This document shows positions 30,173 to 40,387 of a DNA stretch of 64,000 nt, piece after piece. The first letter of the stretch is position 1. Every line of letters starts with the position of its first letter. The stretch is from Anthoceros angustus (Eukaryota; Streptophyta; Anthocerotopsida; Anthocerotales; Anthocerotaceae). The position numbers were made by a program, and so were the translations under genes. The notes below the pieces were generated by a model, which saw only the letters and a program-made list of their open reading frames with translations, ran no database searches and was not told where the DNA came from. Where the stretch lies: positions 1,178,001 to 1,242,000 of the forward strand of contig MU008160.1 of the NCBI GenBank assembly GCA_010909165.1. The letters run 5' to 3'.

Positions 30173-32439
30173 ATGGCTTCCGGGCTGGCTCTGTGGAGTT
30201 ACATTTTGTGCTCCGTGGCTGTCACGGGCTTCGGGGTGTTTGCTCTCTTGTTTGCTGTCATCAGGCAGAAGCGGAAGGTGACGGAGATTGGTTTCGGGTC
30301 CGGTTTCTGTTCCATGAAGGGCTGGCTGTGTGACTGACCAGGTTCCAGCTTGGGGCTGCTGGATGCAGGGCAAGGACACCACTGAATTCTTCTTGACAGC
30401 ACGGGGAACAGCTGGAGCGTCCTGGTCTTTCTACGCTGCAGCGATGGGGTCATGGGTCATTTTCTCCCTCCCATCCTACGCTTATGGATATGGTGAGTGG
30501 TTGAATGTGGTGGGTGTGCTGGGACTGGGCAAGCCTGCTCTTCTCTTTTATGATCAGCATTGACTCATGGCTCAACTGTAGAGCAGGGATTGTGGGGCTT
30601 GTGTTCTACGCAGTGGCTTGTGGCCTTCCCATTCTGCTGCAGGGTAGTCATTGGTGCACTGAGAAGTACTACTAGGATCCAATTCTGTGCATGCTGGAGG
30701 TTTCTTCACTCCTGAACTGTTCTTCAGAGATTTGGGGACGTGCTGATGGTATGGGTCACCCTCATCATGATGCTCAACATGGGTATTGGTCTCACTGCCG
30801 AGATGACAGCCGTAGGAGACCTTTTCAGTGATGTCATTGGGATCACTCGTGTACCCATTGTTGTCCTGATTGCCTTGATGTCCATGATTTACACGGCTGG
30901 TGGAGGGCTTTACGTGAGCATGATCACTGACCAGCTGCAGGCTGGCCTCACCCTTGTGCTCCTGGCAATTGTTATCGTGTTTGTGGCTGTCACCTTCAGG
31001 GAATCACTTCCTACACCATTACCCAAGTACCTCGGTGCCACCTACCCAGGTGAGTCGCAATCTGTGCGTGTGCTTGCTACCAAGGCTTGCTTTCTCGGCT
31101 GGGAAGTCTGTATGACCCCATCATATCGTGCTGACTGTGCACTGTGCAGGGTATGCTACGATTGCCACAATGCCAATCTCCCTGACATCAGCGTCGTTGT
31201 TCAGTGAGGCGATGTGGCAGCGCTGTTGGGCATCTGTGAGTGACCGAAACTTGAAGTGGGGTGCTTTCTGGGGAGCTTGGCAGGTAATTCACATATCCAA
31301 TGTTGGGGTTCAGAGAAGCTAATGTGGTTAAACAGGAACATTAAGGCGTATGCCCCGTGTACTAGGTGATTCTCGTGTGCTTCCTCTTTGGATTCGGTGG
31401 GTACATCGCAGCCTGGTCTGGGAAGTTTGTGCCTTCTGGACCAGATGACTATGGCAACACCATTTTCTTCAGATTGCTTACGAACAGCGATGGAGTCCAG
31501 GTATGGCACTGTCTCTTTGGTTAATGTCTGATGTCTGCACATGTTTTCAACATATACAGTGTGATTGTGCATTGCACAACCCCAGCTTATTTGTGTTCCA
31601 CTTGCAGGTAGAATGGGTCACTGTCGTCGTGGCTATTCTTGCAGTGATCCTGAGCGAATCAGCTCAAGATTCCCTACAAAATGCACTCACAAACTGCATT
31701 GCAGGCGTGTTTCTGCGCAACCACTCTGTTATGTGGAGCCGTCTGTTGATGGTTGTTCTAACAATACCATGCCTCGTGGTATCACTCAGGGTAGGTAAAC
31801 AGTGCCATTAATTGTTGGATCCGTTTGTGAACTGATGACAAACACTGACCCCTATCGTGTCCCTCTTTCCAGGGCTACAATATCAACAGCCTGTTCCTCA
31901 TCAGCAACATCGTGGCAGCCACATCCGCACTCCCCATCATCTCAGGGCTGTTCACCGGCTACTGGGCTGAGCGCATAGTGACACCCATCTCAACCCTTTG
32001 TGGTTGCTTGTCTGGACTCGTATCTGTGATTGTCTACGCAGCCATCCGCAGCAACGGGTGGGCGGTTAGCGTGTCCAAATCCTTGCATCTGGTAACTCTC
32101 CAAGCTCTACTCCCATACTTGCACTCACAACACATCGTCCCCAACTTCTGATGCTTGGCCTTCCTGCCACAGGTATTCTTCGATATGTATGACTGGCCAC
32201 CTTTTATTATCGCCCTGGTAGCCTCTGGTTCAGGACTTCTGGTTGCAGCAGCAATTGAGATCCCCACACGCATGTGCCTCGGAATCCCTTTGCAGCCCAG
32301 TGCACTTGCCAAGGCAGAGGCAGAGCTCTCTGACAGACCAGCTGGCATCTCTAATGAGGAGCTTCAAGGGTTGGCTGAAAGAACTTCCATCTTCAAGGAG
32401 GAGCCTGCATTAATTCCTTCCCCCTTCCAGCCAGCCTGA
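30173..32439 (+). pseudogene. sodium:solute symporter (SSS) family transporter, 5' half damaged
   Basis: Hand-built exons: 30173-30277, 30369-30492, 30587-~30643, 30728-31049, 31150-31283, 31366-31500, 31608-31790, 31873-32091 and 32173-32439, all with GT-AG borders. The product is a multi-helix SSS-family permease with A-E-M-T-A-V-G-D-L, G-G-L-Y-V-S-M-I-T-D-Q-L-Q, S-E-A-M-W-Q-R and S-E-S-A-Q-D-S-L-Q-N-A, resembling fungal and algal SSS proteins distantly related to urea transporter DUR3. The last six exons join in one frame to TGA at 32439. Exon 3 has lost ~24 codons and its normal donor: the paralogue at 62552-62676 codes through T-D-F-V-R-K, while here sequence jumps from C-A-G into intron, leaving the wrong phase. 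So the locus is probably inactive, unless an unusual splice rescues it. Substrate unknown. Confidence 0.75.
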
Positions 32440-32783
32440 AGTGAAAACCGTGAAGCTCAAATCTGAAAGGAAAACAGGACTTGGGACTCCATTTCGTCAC
32501 TTGCCGGCCCACGATGAGCCATGTTGTGGAGGAGCACGGTTTTTCTCTCGAGCTATGTGTGCGGTTGGAGTTACGGTCGTCTTCCCTGACGCCTGTTATT
32601 TAAGTACATTTTTTATTTCATGAGACAAATTTCTTTACTTCAAGACTGTTGTCAGGTCCTGATTTCTATCCGAAATAGATTTCCACACACAAACATGCAG
32701 GCGGAAATGTCGAGAATGCGGATCTGCCTACGTTTGATCTTCGCCGGGTGAGACCAGAGGGGGAAGCGAGCCGCAGGAACGGC
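32440..32783 (+). other. SSS-PPR intergenic region
   Basis: About 340 bp separate the SSS stop from the PPR start. The frame of the PPR gene is open upstream to 32748 without an ATG. A short AT-rich stretch (32595-32640) may hold the SSS polyadenylation region. No clear TATA box. Confidence 0.4.
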
Positions 32784-35534
32784 ATGGCGCTGCTGCCTTT
32801 GCAAAATGTGGCTTTGTTTCTGGACTCGAAGCAGCAGCAGCGGCCAGTTAGTGAGCTGAATTTGAAGCAAAGCTTCAGGCGGGACGATGGCCTGTCACTG
32901 CCTGATGTCTCAGCTTCTGCTGAACACAATGATGAAGGAATTCTGCAGAAAGAGCAACGGTGGGGAGATCTGTTCTCAGACACAAGGAGGTATTCTGACT
33001 TCAGTCACAAGAAGTCCGGGAAGGACAGTCCGAGTCCCGGTTGGGTGGAGTCGCAGCTGGCCGGATGGGACGCTGGGGTGAGGGAGCCCTGGCTGTGTGA
33101 TGGAAATTGGGTTGAGATTTTGACGAAGTGTTGTGAGGAGGGGGAGTTGAAAGAGGGTGTGGAAGCATTGGAGCACCTGGTGAAGAGAGGGTGTAATGTC
33201 ACCCACATTTTCTTCTACCGTGTCCTGAAGAGGTGCGTTGGGCAGAAGGATGCGGCTCTTGGGAGCCGTGTCCATGCCCTTGCTTGCCAATGTGGGTACG
33301 AGTCGAATCCCTTTTTGGCCACCCTCATGGTTGGAATTTATGCTTCTCACGGGAGATTGAGGGAGGCAGTGGAGGTTTTTGACAAGGTGGTGGCTCCGGA
33401 CGCTCATTTGTGGGCCACCATTATTTTGGCGCATGCTAGGCATGGGCAGGTTGTGGAGGCCATGAAGTTGTATCGGTTGATGAGGGATTCCAGTGTGAAG
33501 CCAGACGACCATGTGTATGTGGCGGTTCTCAAGGCCTGTGCTGCTGCAGAGCATCTGGTATTCGGGAAGGAGGTGCACGCTGATATTCTGGCGAATGCTG
33601 GGAGGGGGAACATTTTCGTGGGGAACAGCCTCGTGAACATGTATGCTAAGTGTGGGAGCTTGGATGATGCCCGCAGAGTGTTTGACAGTCTGCCCGAGAG
33701 AGATGTTGTGACATGGACTGCCATGATCAAAGGGTATACGCAGCAGGGGCTGTGTCGACAGGCTCTGGCTGTCTATCATGATATGCAGCAGGAGGGTGTA
33801 GTTCTGGCTGATCATGTCACCTTTGTGTGCCTCCTTCAAGCATGTATTGGGCTTGGAGTTTTGGTGCAGGGGAAGGAGCTGCATGCTAGAATTCAGGAAA
33901 GGGGTCTGGAAGGTAATGTGTTTATTGGTAGCTGCTTGGTGGACATGTACGCAAAGTGTGGGAGCTTGGAGGATGCCCGCAGATTGTTCGACAGGCTGCC
34001 CACGAGAAGTGTGGTGGTGTGGAATGCTATGATTGCAGGATATGCTCATCATGGGCTTGGTGGACAAGCGCTTGACCTCTATGCAGGTATGCAACTGGAT
34101 GGCATGACTTTAGCTAATGCTGTTACTTTCATGAGCCTCCTGCAAGCTTGTGCCAGCTTCAGAGATCTGCACCAGGGGAAGCAGCTTCATGCTCAGATCC
34201 GGCAGAGAGGACTGGAAGCCGATTTACTGGTTGGGAATTGTCTGATCGACATGTATGCAAAATGTGGAAGCTTGGACGATGCTCGCAGTCTGTTCAACAG
34301 AATGCCAACAAGAGATGTAGTGACTTGGACCTCCATGATGGCAGGATATGTCCAGCAAGGGAAGGGCGTAGAAGCGCTCTCTCTCTATTCCAGTATGCAA
34401 CAGGAAGGCATCACTCCAGCCAATCAGGTTACCTTCGTGTGCCTTCTTCGAGCATGTGCCAGTGTCGGAGCTCTGCTTCACGGGAAGGAGCTACATGCAT
34501 GCATTCGAAAACAGGGATTGGACACGGATGCGCTTATTGGCAGCTGCCTTGTGGACATGTATGCAAAATGTGGCAGCTTGAACGATGCTCAGAGGGTATT
34601 TGATGGATTGCCCAGCAGAGATGTGGTGACATGGAGTGCCCTATTGAACGGCTATGCTGAACACAGCGATGGTCGAATGGCGATACAATGTTTCAAAGGG
34701 ATGCTCGATGATGGTGTCCAACCGGATGGTACCACTTTTATTTGCCTTCTTGTGGCATGCAGTCATGCAGGGCTGGTGCATGAAGGTCGGCAGTATTTTG
34801 ACATGATGAAAAACCTCGGCATTCAGCCTACTGCTCATCACTACAATTGCATGGTTGATCTTCTTGGGCGGTCAGGCCTTCTGGATGAGGCAGAACATAC
34901 TTTGCTTACCATGCCCTTCGAGAAAAATGTGGTGGGGTTGACGTCTTTGCTTAGCGCCTGCCGAAGCTACGGTGACGCGGAGCGAGGAAGATGGTGTTTT
35001 GATCGTCTTGTAGAAATGGAACCTGAGAATGCCACGGCATACGTTCTCTTGGGCAACATCTATGCCAGCAACGGCAGGTGGGATGATGTAGATAGAATAG
35101 AAAGCCTTCGAAGGTCCAAAGGTGCTAAGAAGAAGCCTGCAAAGGTCTGCATCGAGGTTAACAACCGGGTCCACGAGTTCACAGTGGGGGAGGAGAGGCT
35201 TGATATCTCCTCAAAGCTACGGAGCGTGGACAGAAAGCTGAAAGAGGAAGGAGGGCATATGCCACAGACAGAATTGGTCCTGAAGCCAGTTTCTGAGCTG
35301 GAGAAGGAAGATGCCCTGTGCGGGCATGCAGAGAAGCTGGCCCTGGCATACGGTCTCCTCAACACTCCTGAGGGCACTCCATTGCTGGTCACTAAAAACC
35401 TTCGCATGTGCAATGACTGCCACAGCAGCACCAAGATCATGTCACATCTCGAAAATCGAGACATCATAGTCAGAGATGCCCACCGAGTGCACCGTTTTGC
35501 TGAAGGCTCTTGTTCATGTGGAGATCGGCATTGA
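32784..35534 (+). CDS. PPR-DYW protein, DYW:KP/DRH type (candidate U-to-C RNA editing factor)
   Basis: 916 residues, intronless and intact; ATG at 32784. Residues 59-91 resemble the PDF motif (R-W-G-D-L-F-S-D-T, S-D-F-S-H-K-K-S-G). About 105-780 is a long PLS-type PPR array, which should bind an organelle transcript. The DYW cytidine-deaminase-like domain starts near 782 with K-K-K-P-A-K-V-C-I-E-V in place of the usual PG box. The zinc/catalytic residues are intact: His848-Ala-Glu850, Cys876-x-x-Cys879-His, and Cys910/Cys912. The terminus is G-D-R-H instead of D-Y-W. KP in the PG box and a DRH end are known features of the DYW subclass tied to U-to-C editing in hornworts, ferns and some lycophytes. 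No obvious classical transit peptide is seen, but organelle location is expected. Target unknown. Confidence 0.93.
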   Translation: MALLPLQNVALFLDSKQQQRPVSELNLKQSFRRDDGLSLPDVSASAEHNDEGILQKEQRWGDLFSDTRRYSDFSHKKSGKDSPSPGWVESQLAGWDAGVREPWLCDGNWVEILTKCCEEGELKEGVEALEHLVKRGCNVTHIFFYRVLKRCVGQKDAALGSRVHALACQCGYESNPFLATLMVGIYASHGRLREAVEVFDKVVAPDAHLWATIILAHARHGQVVEAMKLYRLMRDSSVKPDDHVYVAVLKACAAAEHLVFGKEVHADILANAGRGNIFVGNSLVNMYAKCGSLDDARRVFDSLPERDVVTWTAMIKGYTQQGLCRQALAVYHDMQQEGVVLADHVTFVCLLQACIGLGVLVQGKELHARIQERGLEGNVFIGSCLVDMYAKCGSLEDARRLFDRLPTRSVVVWNAMIAGYAHHGLGGQALDLYAGMQLDGMTLANAVTFMSLLQACASFRDLHQGKQLHAQIRQRGLEADLLVGNCLIDMYAKCGSLDDARSLFNRMPTRDVVTWTSMMAGYVQQGKGVEALSLYSSMQQEGITPANQVTFVCLLRACASVGALLHGKELHACIRKQGLDTDALIGSCLVDMYAKCGSLNDAQRVFDGLPSRDVVTWSALLNGYAEHSDGRMAIQCFKGMLDDGVQPDGTTFICLLVACSHAGLVHEGRQYFDMMKNLGIQPTAHHYNCMVDLLGRSGLLDEAEHTLLTMPFEKNVVGLTSLLSACRSYGDAERGRWCFDRLVEMEPENATAYVLLGNIYASNGRWDDVDRIESLRRSKGAKKKPAKVCIEVNNRVHEFTVGEERLDISSKLRSVDRKLKEEGGHMPQTELVLKPVSELEKEDALCGHAEKLALAYGLLNTPEGTPLLVTKNLRMCNDCHSSTKIMSHLENRDIIVRDAHRVHRFAEGSCSCGDRH

Positions 35535-36071
35535 CAATTAACCTGAATCGGGGACTCACACTCTAACCCAAGTGCACACAGACTTTGCCCCTCGAAGGAA
35601 GCTACTAGGACTTGATAGACTTCACTCACCCTAACCCCACTCTTTCCTTTCCCTAACCTGCAGCTTGTAGCCCCTCGAAGGAAGCTAGTAGGACTTGATA
35701 GACATCTTCGCTGACCCCTAACCCCGTTCTTTCCTTTCCCGAACCTGCAGCTTGTAGCCGACCTGCCAGCATGCAGATTGCAAGGTGCATTTCCAGTTGT
35801 AAACTCCAAAGCACCATGAACACAAGAGTGAGGGACGAAGGCCGTGAGGCATTCGTGCCCATTTTTGCACTTCCATATCCGTCGGTTCTGTGCAGTGTGT
35901 GAGAAATATCTGCCAACCTCTGAAGTCCTTTGCCGCTGTTTCCGAGTACATGTTCAGTGGCTGTTGCTAAGTTGCCACAGGTAAATCGAGTCCCTGAATA
36001 TCCTTGTATGTATCTACAGAAGGGCGGGCCTTCAAGTTGCGATGTCGGAGCCCTAAAAAGGCAGTGTCACC
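35535..36071. repeat. intergenic with ~83-bp tandem duplication
   Basis: 'cccctcgaaggaagct' followed by 'aggacttgatagac' and 'ctttcctttccc' occurs at ~35587 and ~35670, in tandem. The rest (35760-36071) is unassigned and should hold the promoter of the next PPR gene. Confidence 0.7.
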
Positions 36072-38210
36072 ATGCAGGGTGTCCTGGACACCTCGCAGGC
36101 TGCAAATGTGAGCTCGGGTGGCCCGATTATGTGGAGTACTGGCAAGGCGTGGCTGAGGAGCTGGAGAGCGCACACCACGGCCTTCTCGACCTGTTCCTGC
36201 CGCCGCTCGCAAGCTGGAATCGAATCGGCTGGGGAGCTGTTTCCGTGGGGCAACAGGAAGGCCCTGCTGCATTCGGTGCATTGCGATCCGGACTTCAGGC
36301 ACAGCGTCTCTGGCAACTCATGGGCCCGGGAGGTGCAGGCCAGCGTTTCAGGCCGGGGAGGAGACAGCGGCGCAGAAGCTTCCAGGAAGCATCTGGGCTC
36401 TGTGGGGAGAAACCTGGCGGAGGGTAGAAGGCTGCACACCGGGATCGGGAGAGCCGGTCTGGATGGGGACCAGGAGCTCGGGGGCGCGGTTGTGGGCATG
36501 CTTGTCAAGTGCGGGAGCGGGAGCGGCAGGGGGGCGTACAGGATTTCGGAGGCGGACTGGACAGGGCTCATTTCGGGGTACGCCAAGCAGGGCCAGAATC
36601 ATGACGCGGTGGACGCGTACGAGAAGATGCAAGAGGCTGGGGTGATGCCCACCTCGTTCACCTACTGTGCGGTGCTGAAGGCGTGTGCTGGGCTGAAGGA
36701 TTTAGGGCTGGGGAAGCAGGTGCACAGGGATGTGGTGCGGAATGGGTTCGAGGCGGACCCGTTTGTGGCGCCCGCTCTGGTGACCATGTATGCGAAGATC
36801 GGGAGCTTGGTGGATGCGTTGGAGGTGTTTAATGCGAGCCCGAAGGAGGGGAATGTGTTTTTGTGGAACACTATGATTGCTGGGTATCAGCAGCATGGGT
36901 ACGGGACGGAGGCGTTGCAGCTGTTTGGGAGGATGCAGGAGCAGGGGGTGGTGCCCAATAGGCATAGCTATGTGCATGTGCTGCGGGCGTGTACCAGCAT
37001 AGGAGCTGTGAGCGAGGGGAGGAGGGTGCATGAGGGGATTACGAGTACTGGGCTGCATTCTGATCCTATCGTAGGGGCTGCGTTGGTGGAGATGTATTCG
37101 CAGGCTGGGCAGATGGGGGATGCCAAGAAGGTGTTTGATGAGTTGCCTGCGAGGACGGTGGCCGCTTGGAATACCATGATCAGGGCCTTCGGTCAGAATG
37201 ATGACCCTATGAAGGCTTTGCAGTGCTTCTACGACTTGCAGAAGCAGGGGTTGAGGCCGGACGGGCAGACGTTCATTGCGCTGTTTGTGACGTGCAGCCA
37301 CCAAGGGCTGGTGAAGGAGGGAAGGAATTTCTTCAGGGTCATGACTGAGGAGTACGGCATAGCTCCCACACTTCAGCACTTCACCTGCATGGCAGACCTT
37401 CTGGGCAGGGCCGGCCACTTGAAGGAGGCGGAACATATGCTGAAGACCATGCCGTTTGTGCCCACTATCGTGGGCTGGACCTCCCTGCTCAGTGCCTGCA
37501 GCAGGTTTGGGGAGCTGGAGATCGGAAGGCGGTGCTTCGATAATGTGGTGAGGATGGATCCTAGCAATGCGTCTGGGTACCTGCTCATGTCCAGGCTCTA
37601 CACCGCCGTCGGGATGAAAGAGGAGGCATACAGGATAGACAGGCTGAGGAGATCTGCTGGTGCAAAGAACTATCCAGCGAGTGTCTTGATTCACGTCAAC
37701 GACGGAGTGCATGAGTTTCTGTCTGGCGGGGGATCCAAGAACCATCCCCTGTTCAGACAACTCCAGGAGAAGGTCATCAGCGTGACAGAGAACATGAAGC
37801 GTCTTGGGTTCGACGTGGGGGACTCCCCAGCGTATTCTCGACAGCCACCTCCAGAGCCCTCCTTCTCCGATTCGCCCTCTTCGCCCTCGTCGCCACTATC
37901 TGAAGCTGATCACAAGGCTGTGGCGGAGTACAACAGGGCCATGGGGCCCATAGTGGGGCGCAAGAAATCCAACAGGCTTAGGATGTGCGCGAGCTGCCAC
38001 CAGTGGGTCAAGGTCCTCTCCTTGACAGAAAAGCGGGAGGTCATCATGCGTGATGGATACCGCACCCACCACTTCAAAGACGGCATGTGTTCTTGTAAAG
38101 ATCACGACTACGGGACTATTCAGGGGACTGTTTTGGAGATGACTCATGATAGCTGCGCGCTCAACAAGAACGTGAGCAGCTACCGCTATTCATTTCAGGC
38201 TCCGCAGTGA
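36072..38210 (+). CDS. divergent PPR-DYW protein lacking the catalytic Glu
   Basis: 712 residues, intronless, ATG at 36072. The N-terminal part (about 55-80) keeps W-G-N-R-K and D-P-D-F-R-H-S-V-S-G, a PDF-like motif. PPR repeats run from ~150 to ~500. The PG box is N-Y-P-A-S-V-L-I-H-V, again with Pro-Ala. The DYW-like domain is altered. The region between PG box and active site is Ser/Pro-rich; the HxE motif appears as His614-Lys-Ala616, so the catalytic Glu is lost. The zinc ligands C-A-S-C-H (639-643) and C-S-C (673-675) remain. The domain continues past C-S-C-K-D-H-D-Y with a 32-residue tail instead of ending in DYW. It may bind RNA without deaminating, or act with a partner. Confidence 0.9.
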   Translation: MQGVLDTSQAANVSSGGPIMWSTGKAWLRSWRAHTTAFSTCSCRRSQAGIESAGELFPWGNRKALLHSVHCDPDFRHSVSGNSWAREVQASVSGRGGDSGAEASRKHLGSVGRNLAEGRRLHTGIGRAGLDGDQELGGAVVGMLVKCGSGSGRGAYRISEADWTGLISGYAKQGQNHDAVDAYEKMQEAGVMPTSFTYCAVLKACAGLKDLGLGKQVHRDVVRNGFEADPFVAPALVTMYAKIGSLVDALEVFNASPKEGNVFLWNTMIAGYQQHGYGTEALQLFGRMQEQGVVPNRHSYVHVLRACTSIGAVSEGRRVHEGITSTGLHSDPIVGAALVEMYSQAGQMGDAKKVFDELPARTVAAWNTMIRAFGQNDDPMKALQCFYDLQKQGLRPDGQTFIALFVTCSHQGLVKEGRNFFRVMTEEYGIAPTLQHFTCMADLLGRAGHLKEAEHMLKTMPFVPTIVGWTSLLSACSRFGELEIGRRCFDNVVRMDPSNASGYLLMSRLYTAVGMKEEAYRIDRLRRSAGAKNYPASVLIHVNDGVHEFLSGGGSKNHPLFRQLQEKVISVTENMKRLGFDVGDSPAYSRQPPPEPSFSDSPSSPSSPLSEADHKAVAEYNRAMGPIVGRKKSNRLRMCASCHQWVKVLSLTEKREVIMRDGYRTHHFKDGMCSCKDHDYGTIQGTVLEMTHDSCALNKNVSSYRYSFQAPQ

Positions 38211-38968
38211 CCTCTGAAACACTAGTCTTGGCAAGGATGGTTTAGAATGCCTCAAATCCTGGCACAAATTGTGTTCTCGAACGTGTACAAATAAACATTC
38301 CTACCAAGCAGTGTTCTGCAGTGAACTGTGAGGAACGTGGCTTGGCAAGGGTGGTTCACAGAGTGCCTCATTTTCTCATCGCAGGGTCTGGCACCAAGTG
38401 TATGCCTGGTGTGCAAATATACCTGGAGCAAGCAATTGTTCCCTCATTCACCATTCACCCCTGATGTCTGCAAATAACATATGTAGCAGTCAGCTGTTCC
38501 TCCATTCACCTATTCACCTACTACCTATCCTCCATTCACCTAAACAAATGGCACCCTTAAAGTAGGTGTAACAACTAAAATAGGTGGATACATAAATTAT
38601 AATAAATAAATTAAACAATATTAACTTATTATCTTTACTCCAATTCTTGAAAGAAAACTTTGTAATAGGGTACCCTTTCATCTCAAGTTTTAATTTCTTG
38701 TGTATTGTAGGTATGTTTTTCTTGTTGTATTTGCTGATTGTAATAGTATAGCTTGTTCTGTTTGCAATCTTTCAATCATGTGAATTCAAGATGTACTAGT
38801 TAATCTATTTTTGTGATAAGATATTTTTATTTTATTTCTATAGGTAGTCTTAGGTATAGAATGGTTACACATGTTCTTCCTTTGAAAGCTCAATTCATTT
38901 AGAAATTATGAAAAAGTTAAGGTATCAATCTACATACCAAGAAATATTGACTCAAACTCCTAGAGTTG
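38211..38968. other. unassigned; start of an AT-rich island
   Basis: Up to ~38.55 kb contains short repeats ('tccattcacctattcaccta'). From there base composition turns clearly AT-rich and stays so to ~44 kb. The last ~200 bp should be the promoter of the protease gene; no distinct element is recognised. Confidence 0.4.
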
Positions 38969-40387
38969 ATGACCTCGATGGCAATGTTTACATACTTTTT
39001 TCATATTCTGATTCTAGTAGTCATTATATGTACAAATGTACATGCTCTTGAAAGGTCTTTTGAGCATGGTGGTTCATCTTTGAATGAAAATGAAGTTCTC
39101 TTTGAAAGTGATGTAAAGGATATCTTTGATGCATGGATAACAACCTTTAAGAGAAACTATATCAAGAATCCAAAAGAAAAAAGAATCAAATTCAACATAT
39201 TTAAAGATAATTTCTGGTATGTCTACGAGCACAATATAAAACATGAAAAAACTTATTCTCTACGTTTGAATAAATTCGCTGATCTTACTAATGAAGAATT
39301 TAGGTTGCGTTTTGTTGGTCCACGATTGAATAGATCATTAAAAGCTTTTCAAAATCACACTAAAAGCTTTATGTATGAACACTCTAGCATACCAAAGTCA
39401 ATAGATTGGAGGGAAAGGGGAGCAGTAACTCCAGTTAAGGATCAAGGTCCTTGTGGAAGCTGTTGGGCCTTTTCCACAGTAGGTTCTGTAGAGGGAATAA
39501 ATCAGATAGTGACAAATGATCTCGTAAGTCTTTCAGAGCAAGAGCTTGTTGATTGTGACACTACTATCAACCAAGGGTGTAATGGGGGTCTTATGGACTA
39601 TGCATTTCAATTTATAGTTAAAAATGGTGGTCTTAGCACTGAGGAGGATTATCCTTATATTGGAGTTGATGGAAAATGTCAAACAAATGAAACCAATAAA
39701 CAATTGGTGACAATAGATGGTTACGAAGATGTACCATTAAATGATGAAACCGCTCTTTTAAAAGCTGTAGCTAATCAACCAGTAAGTGTAGCAATAGAAG
39801 CGGGAGGACGAGATTTTCAATTTTACTCTAGCGGAGTATTCACAGGGATTTGTGGAACAAATTTAGACCATGGGGTAACTGCTGTAGGGTATGGAACTGA
39901 TACTAGTGGGATGAATTTTTGGATTGTAAAAAATTCTTGGGGTAAAGATTGGGGAGAAAATGGATATATTAGGTTGGAACGTGACACCAGTACAAAATCT
40001 GGAATATGTGGTATTAATGTGGAGGCTTCCTATCCTGTGAAACAGAAGTCTCCTCCATTTTCAATTCGATCTTTAAGACTAAGTTCTTCTATACCATTTC
40101 GTGACCAAATTTGTGACACAAAACATACTTGTCCAGTAGGAAATACTTGTTGTTGCACACAACTTAGTGCGAATAGAACAAGTAAATGTAGTGCATGGGG
40201 TTGTTGTGCTTTAGAATTTGCTTCTTGTTGCGATGATCATATTCATTGTTGTCCACAAGCATACCCTGTTTGTGATGTAAAGGCTGGACTTTGTTTGAAA
40301 CCCTCTAGAAATCTAAGTGAAGGTGTTATGGTTTGGAGGAATACAAATCTAGATGAGCCCTTGTCAACTTTTAGCTGTCCTTTATGA
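38969..40387 (+). CDS. papain-like cysteine protease with granulin domain (RD21 type)
   Basis: 472 residues, intact, intronless. Signal peptide of ~26 residues with a hydrophobic core (F-F-H-I-L-I-L-V-V-I-I), so it enters the secretory path to vacuole or apoplast. The inhibitory prodomain shows the ERFNIN pattern (K-R-I-K-F-N-I-F-K-D-N) and F-A-D-L-T-N-E-E-F. The mature enzyme begins near I-P-K-S-I-D-W-R. The catalytic set is complete: Gln159, Cys165 (G-S-C-W-A-F-S), His301 (L-D-H-G-V) and Asn322 (K-N-S-W-G). A C-terminal Cys-rich granulin domain (about 380-455) marks the RD21 class. The ATG at 38969 is chosen because it opens the signal peptide. Codons are AT-rich, unlike the GC-ending genes on both sides. 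Confidence 0.95.
   Translation: MTSMAMFTYFFHILILVVIICTNVHALERSFEHGGSSLNENEVLFESDVKDIFDAWITTFKRNYIKNPKEKRIKFNIFKDNFWYVYEHNIKHEKTYSLRLNKFADLTNEEFRLRFVGPRLNRSLKAFQNHTKSFMYEHSSIPKSIDWRERGAVTPVKDQGPCGSCWAFSTVGSVEGINQIVTNDLVSLSEQELVDCDTTINQGCNGGLMDYAFQFIVKNGGLSTEEDYPYIGVDGKCQTNETNKQLVTIDGYEDVPLNDETALLKAVANQPVSVAIEAGGRDFQFYSSGVFTGICGTNLDHGVTAVGYGTDTSGMNFWIVKNSWGKDWGENGYIRLERDTSTKSGICGINVEASYPVKQKSPPFSIRSLRLSSSIPFRDQICDTKHTCPVGNTCCCTQLSANRTSKCSAWGCCALEFASCCDDHIHCCPQAYPVCDVKAGLCLKPSRNLSEGVMVWRNTNLDEPLSTFSCPL

Noticed and set aside
30173-32439. Calling the transporter DUR3
   Set aside because: It lacks the recognisable DUR3 N-terminal blocks and is closer in pattern to fungal/algal SSS proteins; only the superfamily is safe.
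32976-34094. 372-residue frame antisense to the PPR gene, and 352 residues antisense to the second PPR gene (36702-37760)
   Set aside because: Antisense frames created by GC-biased codons; repeated His/Leu patterns mirror the PPR repeats.
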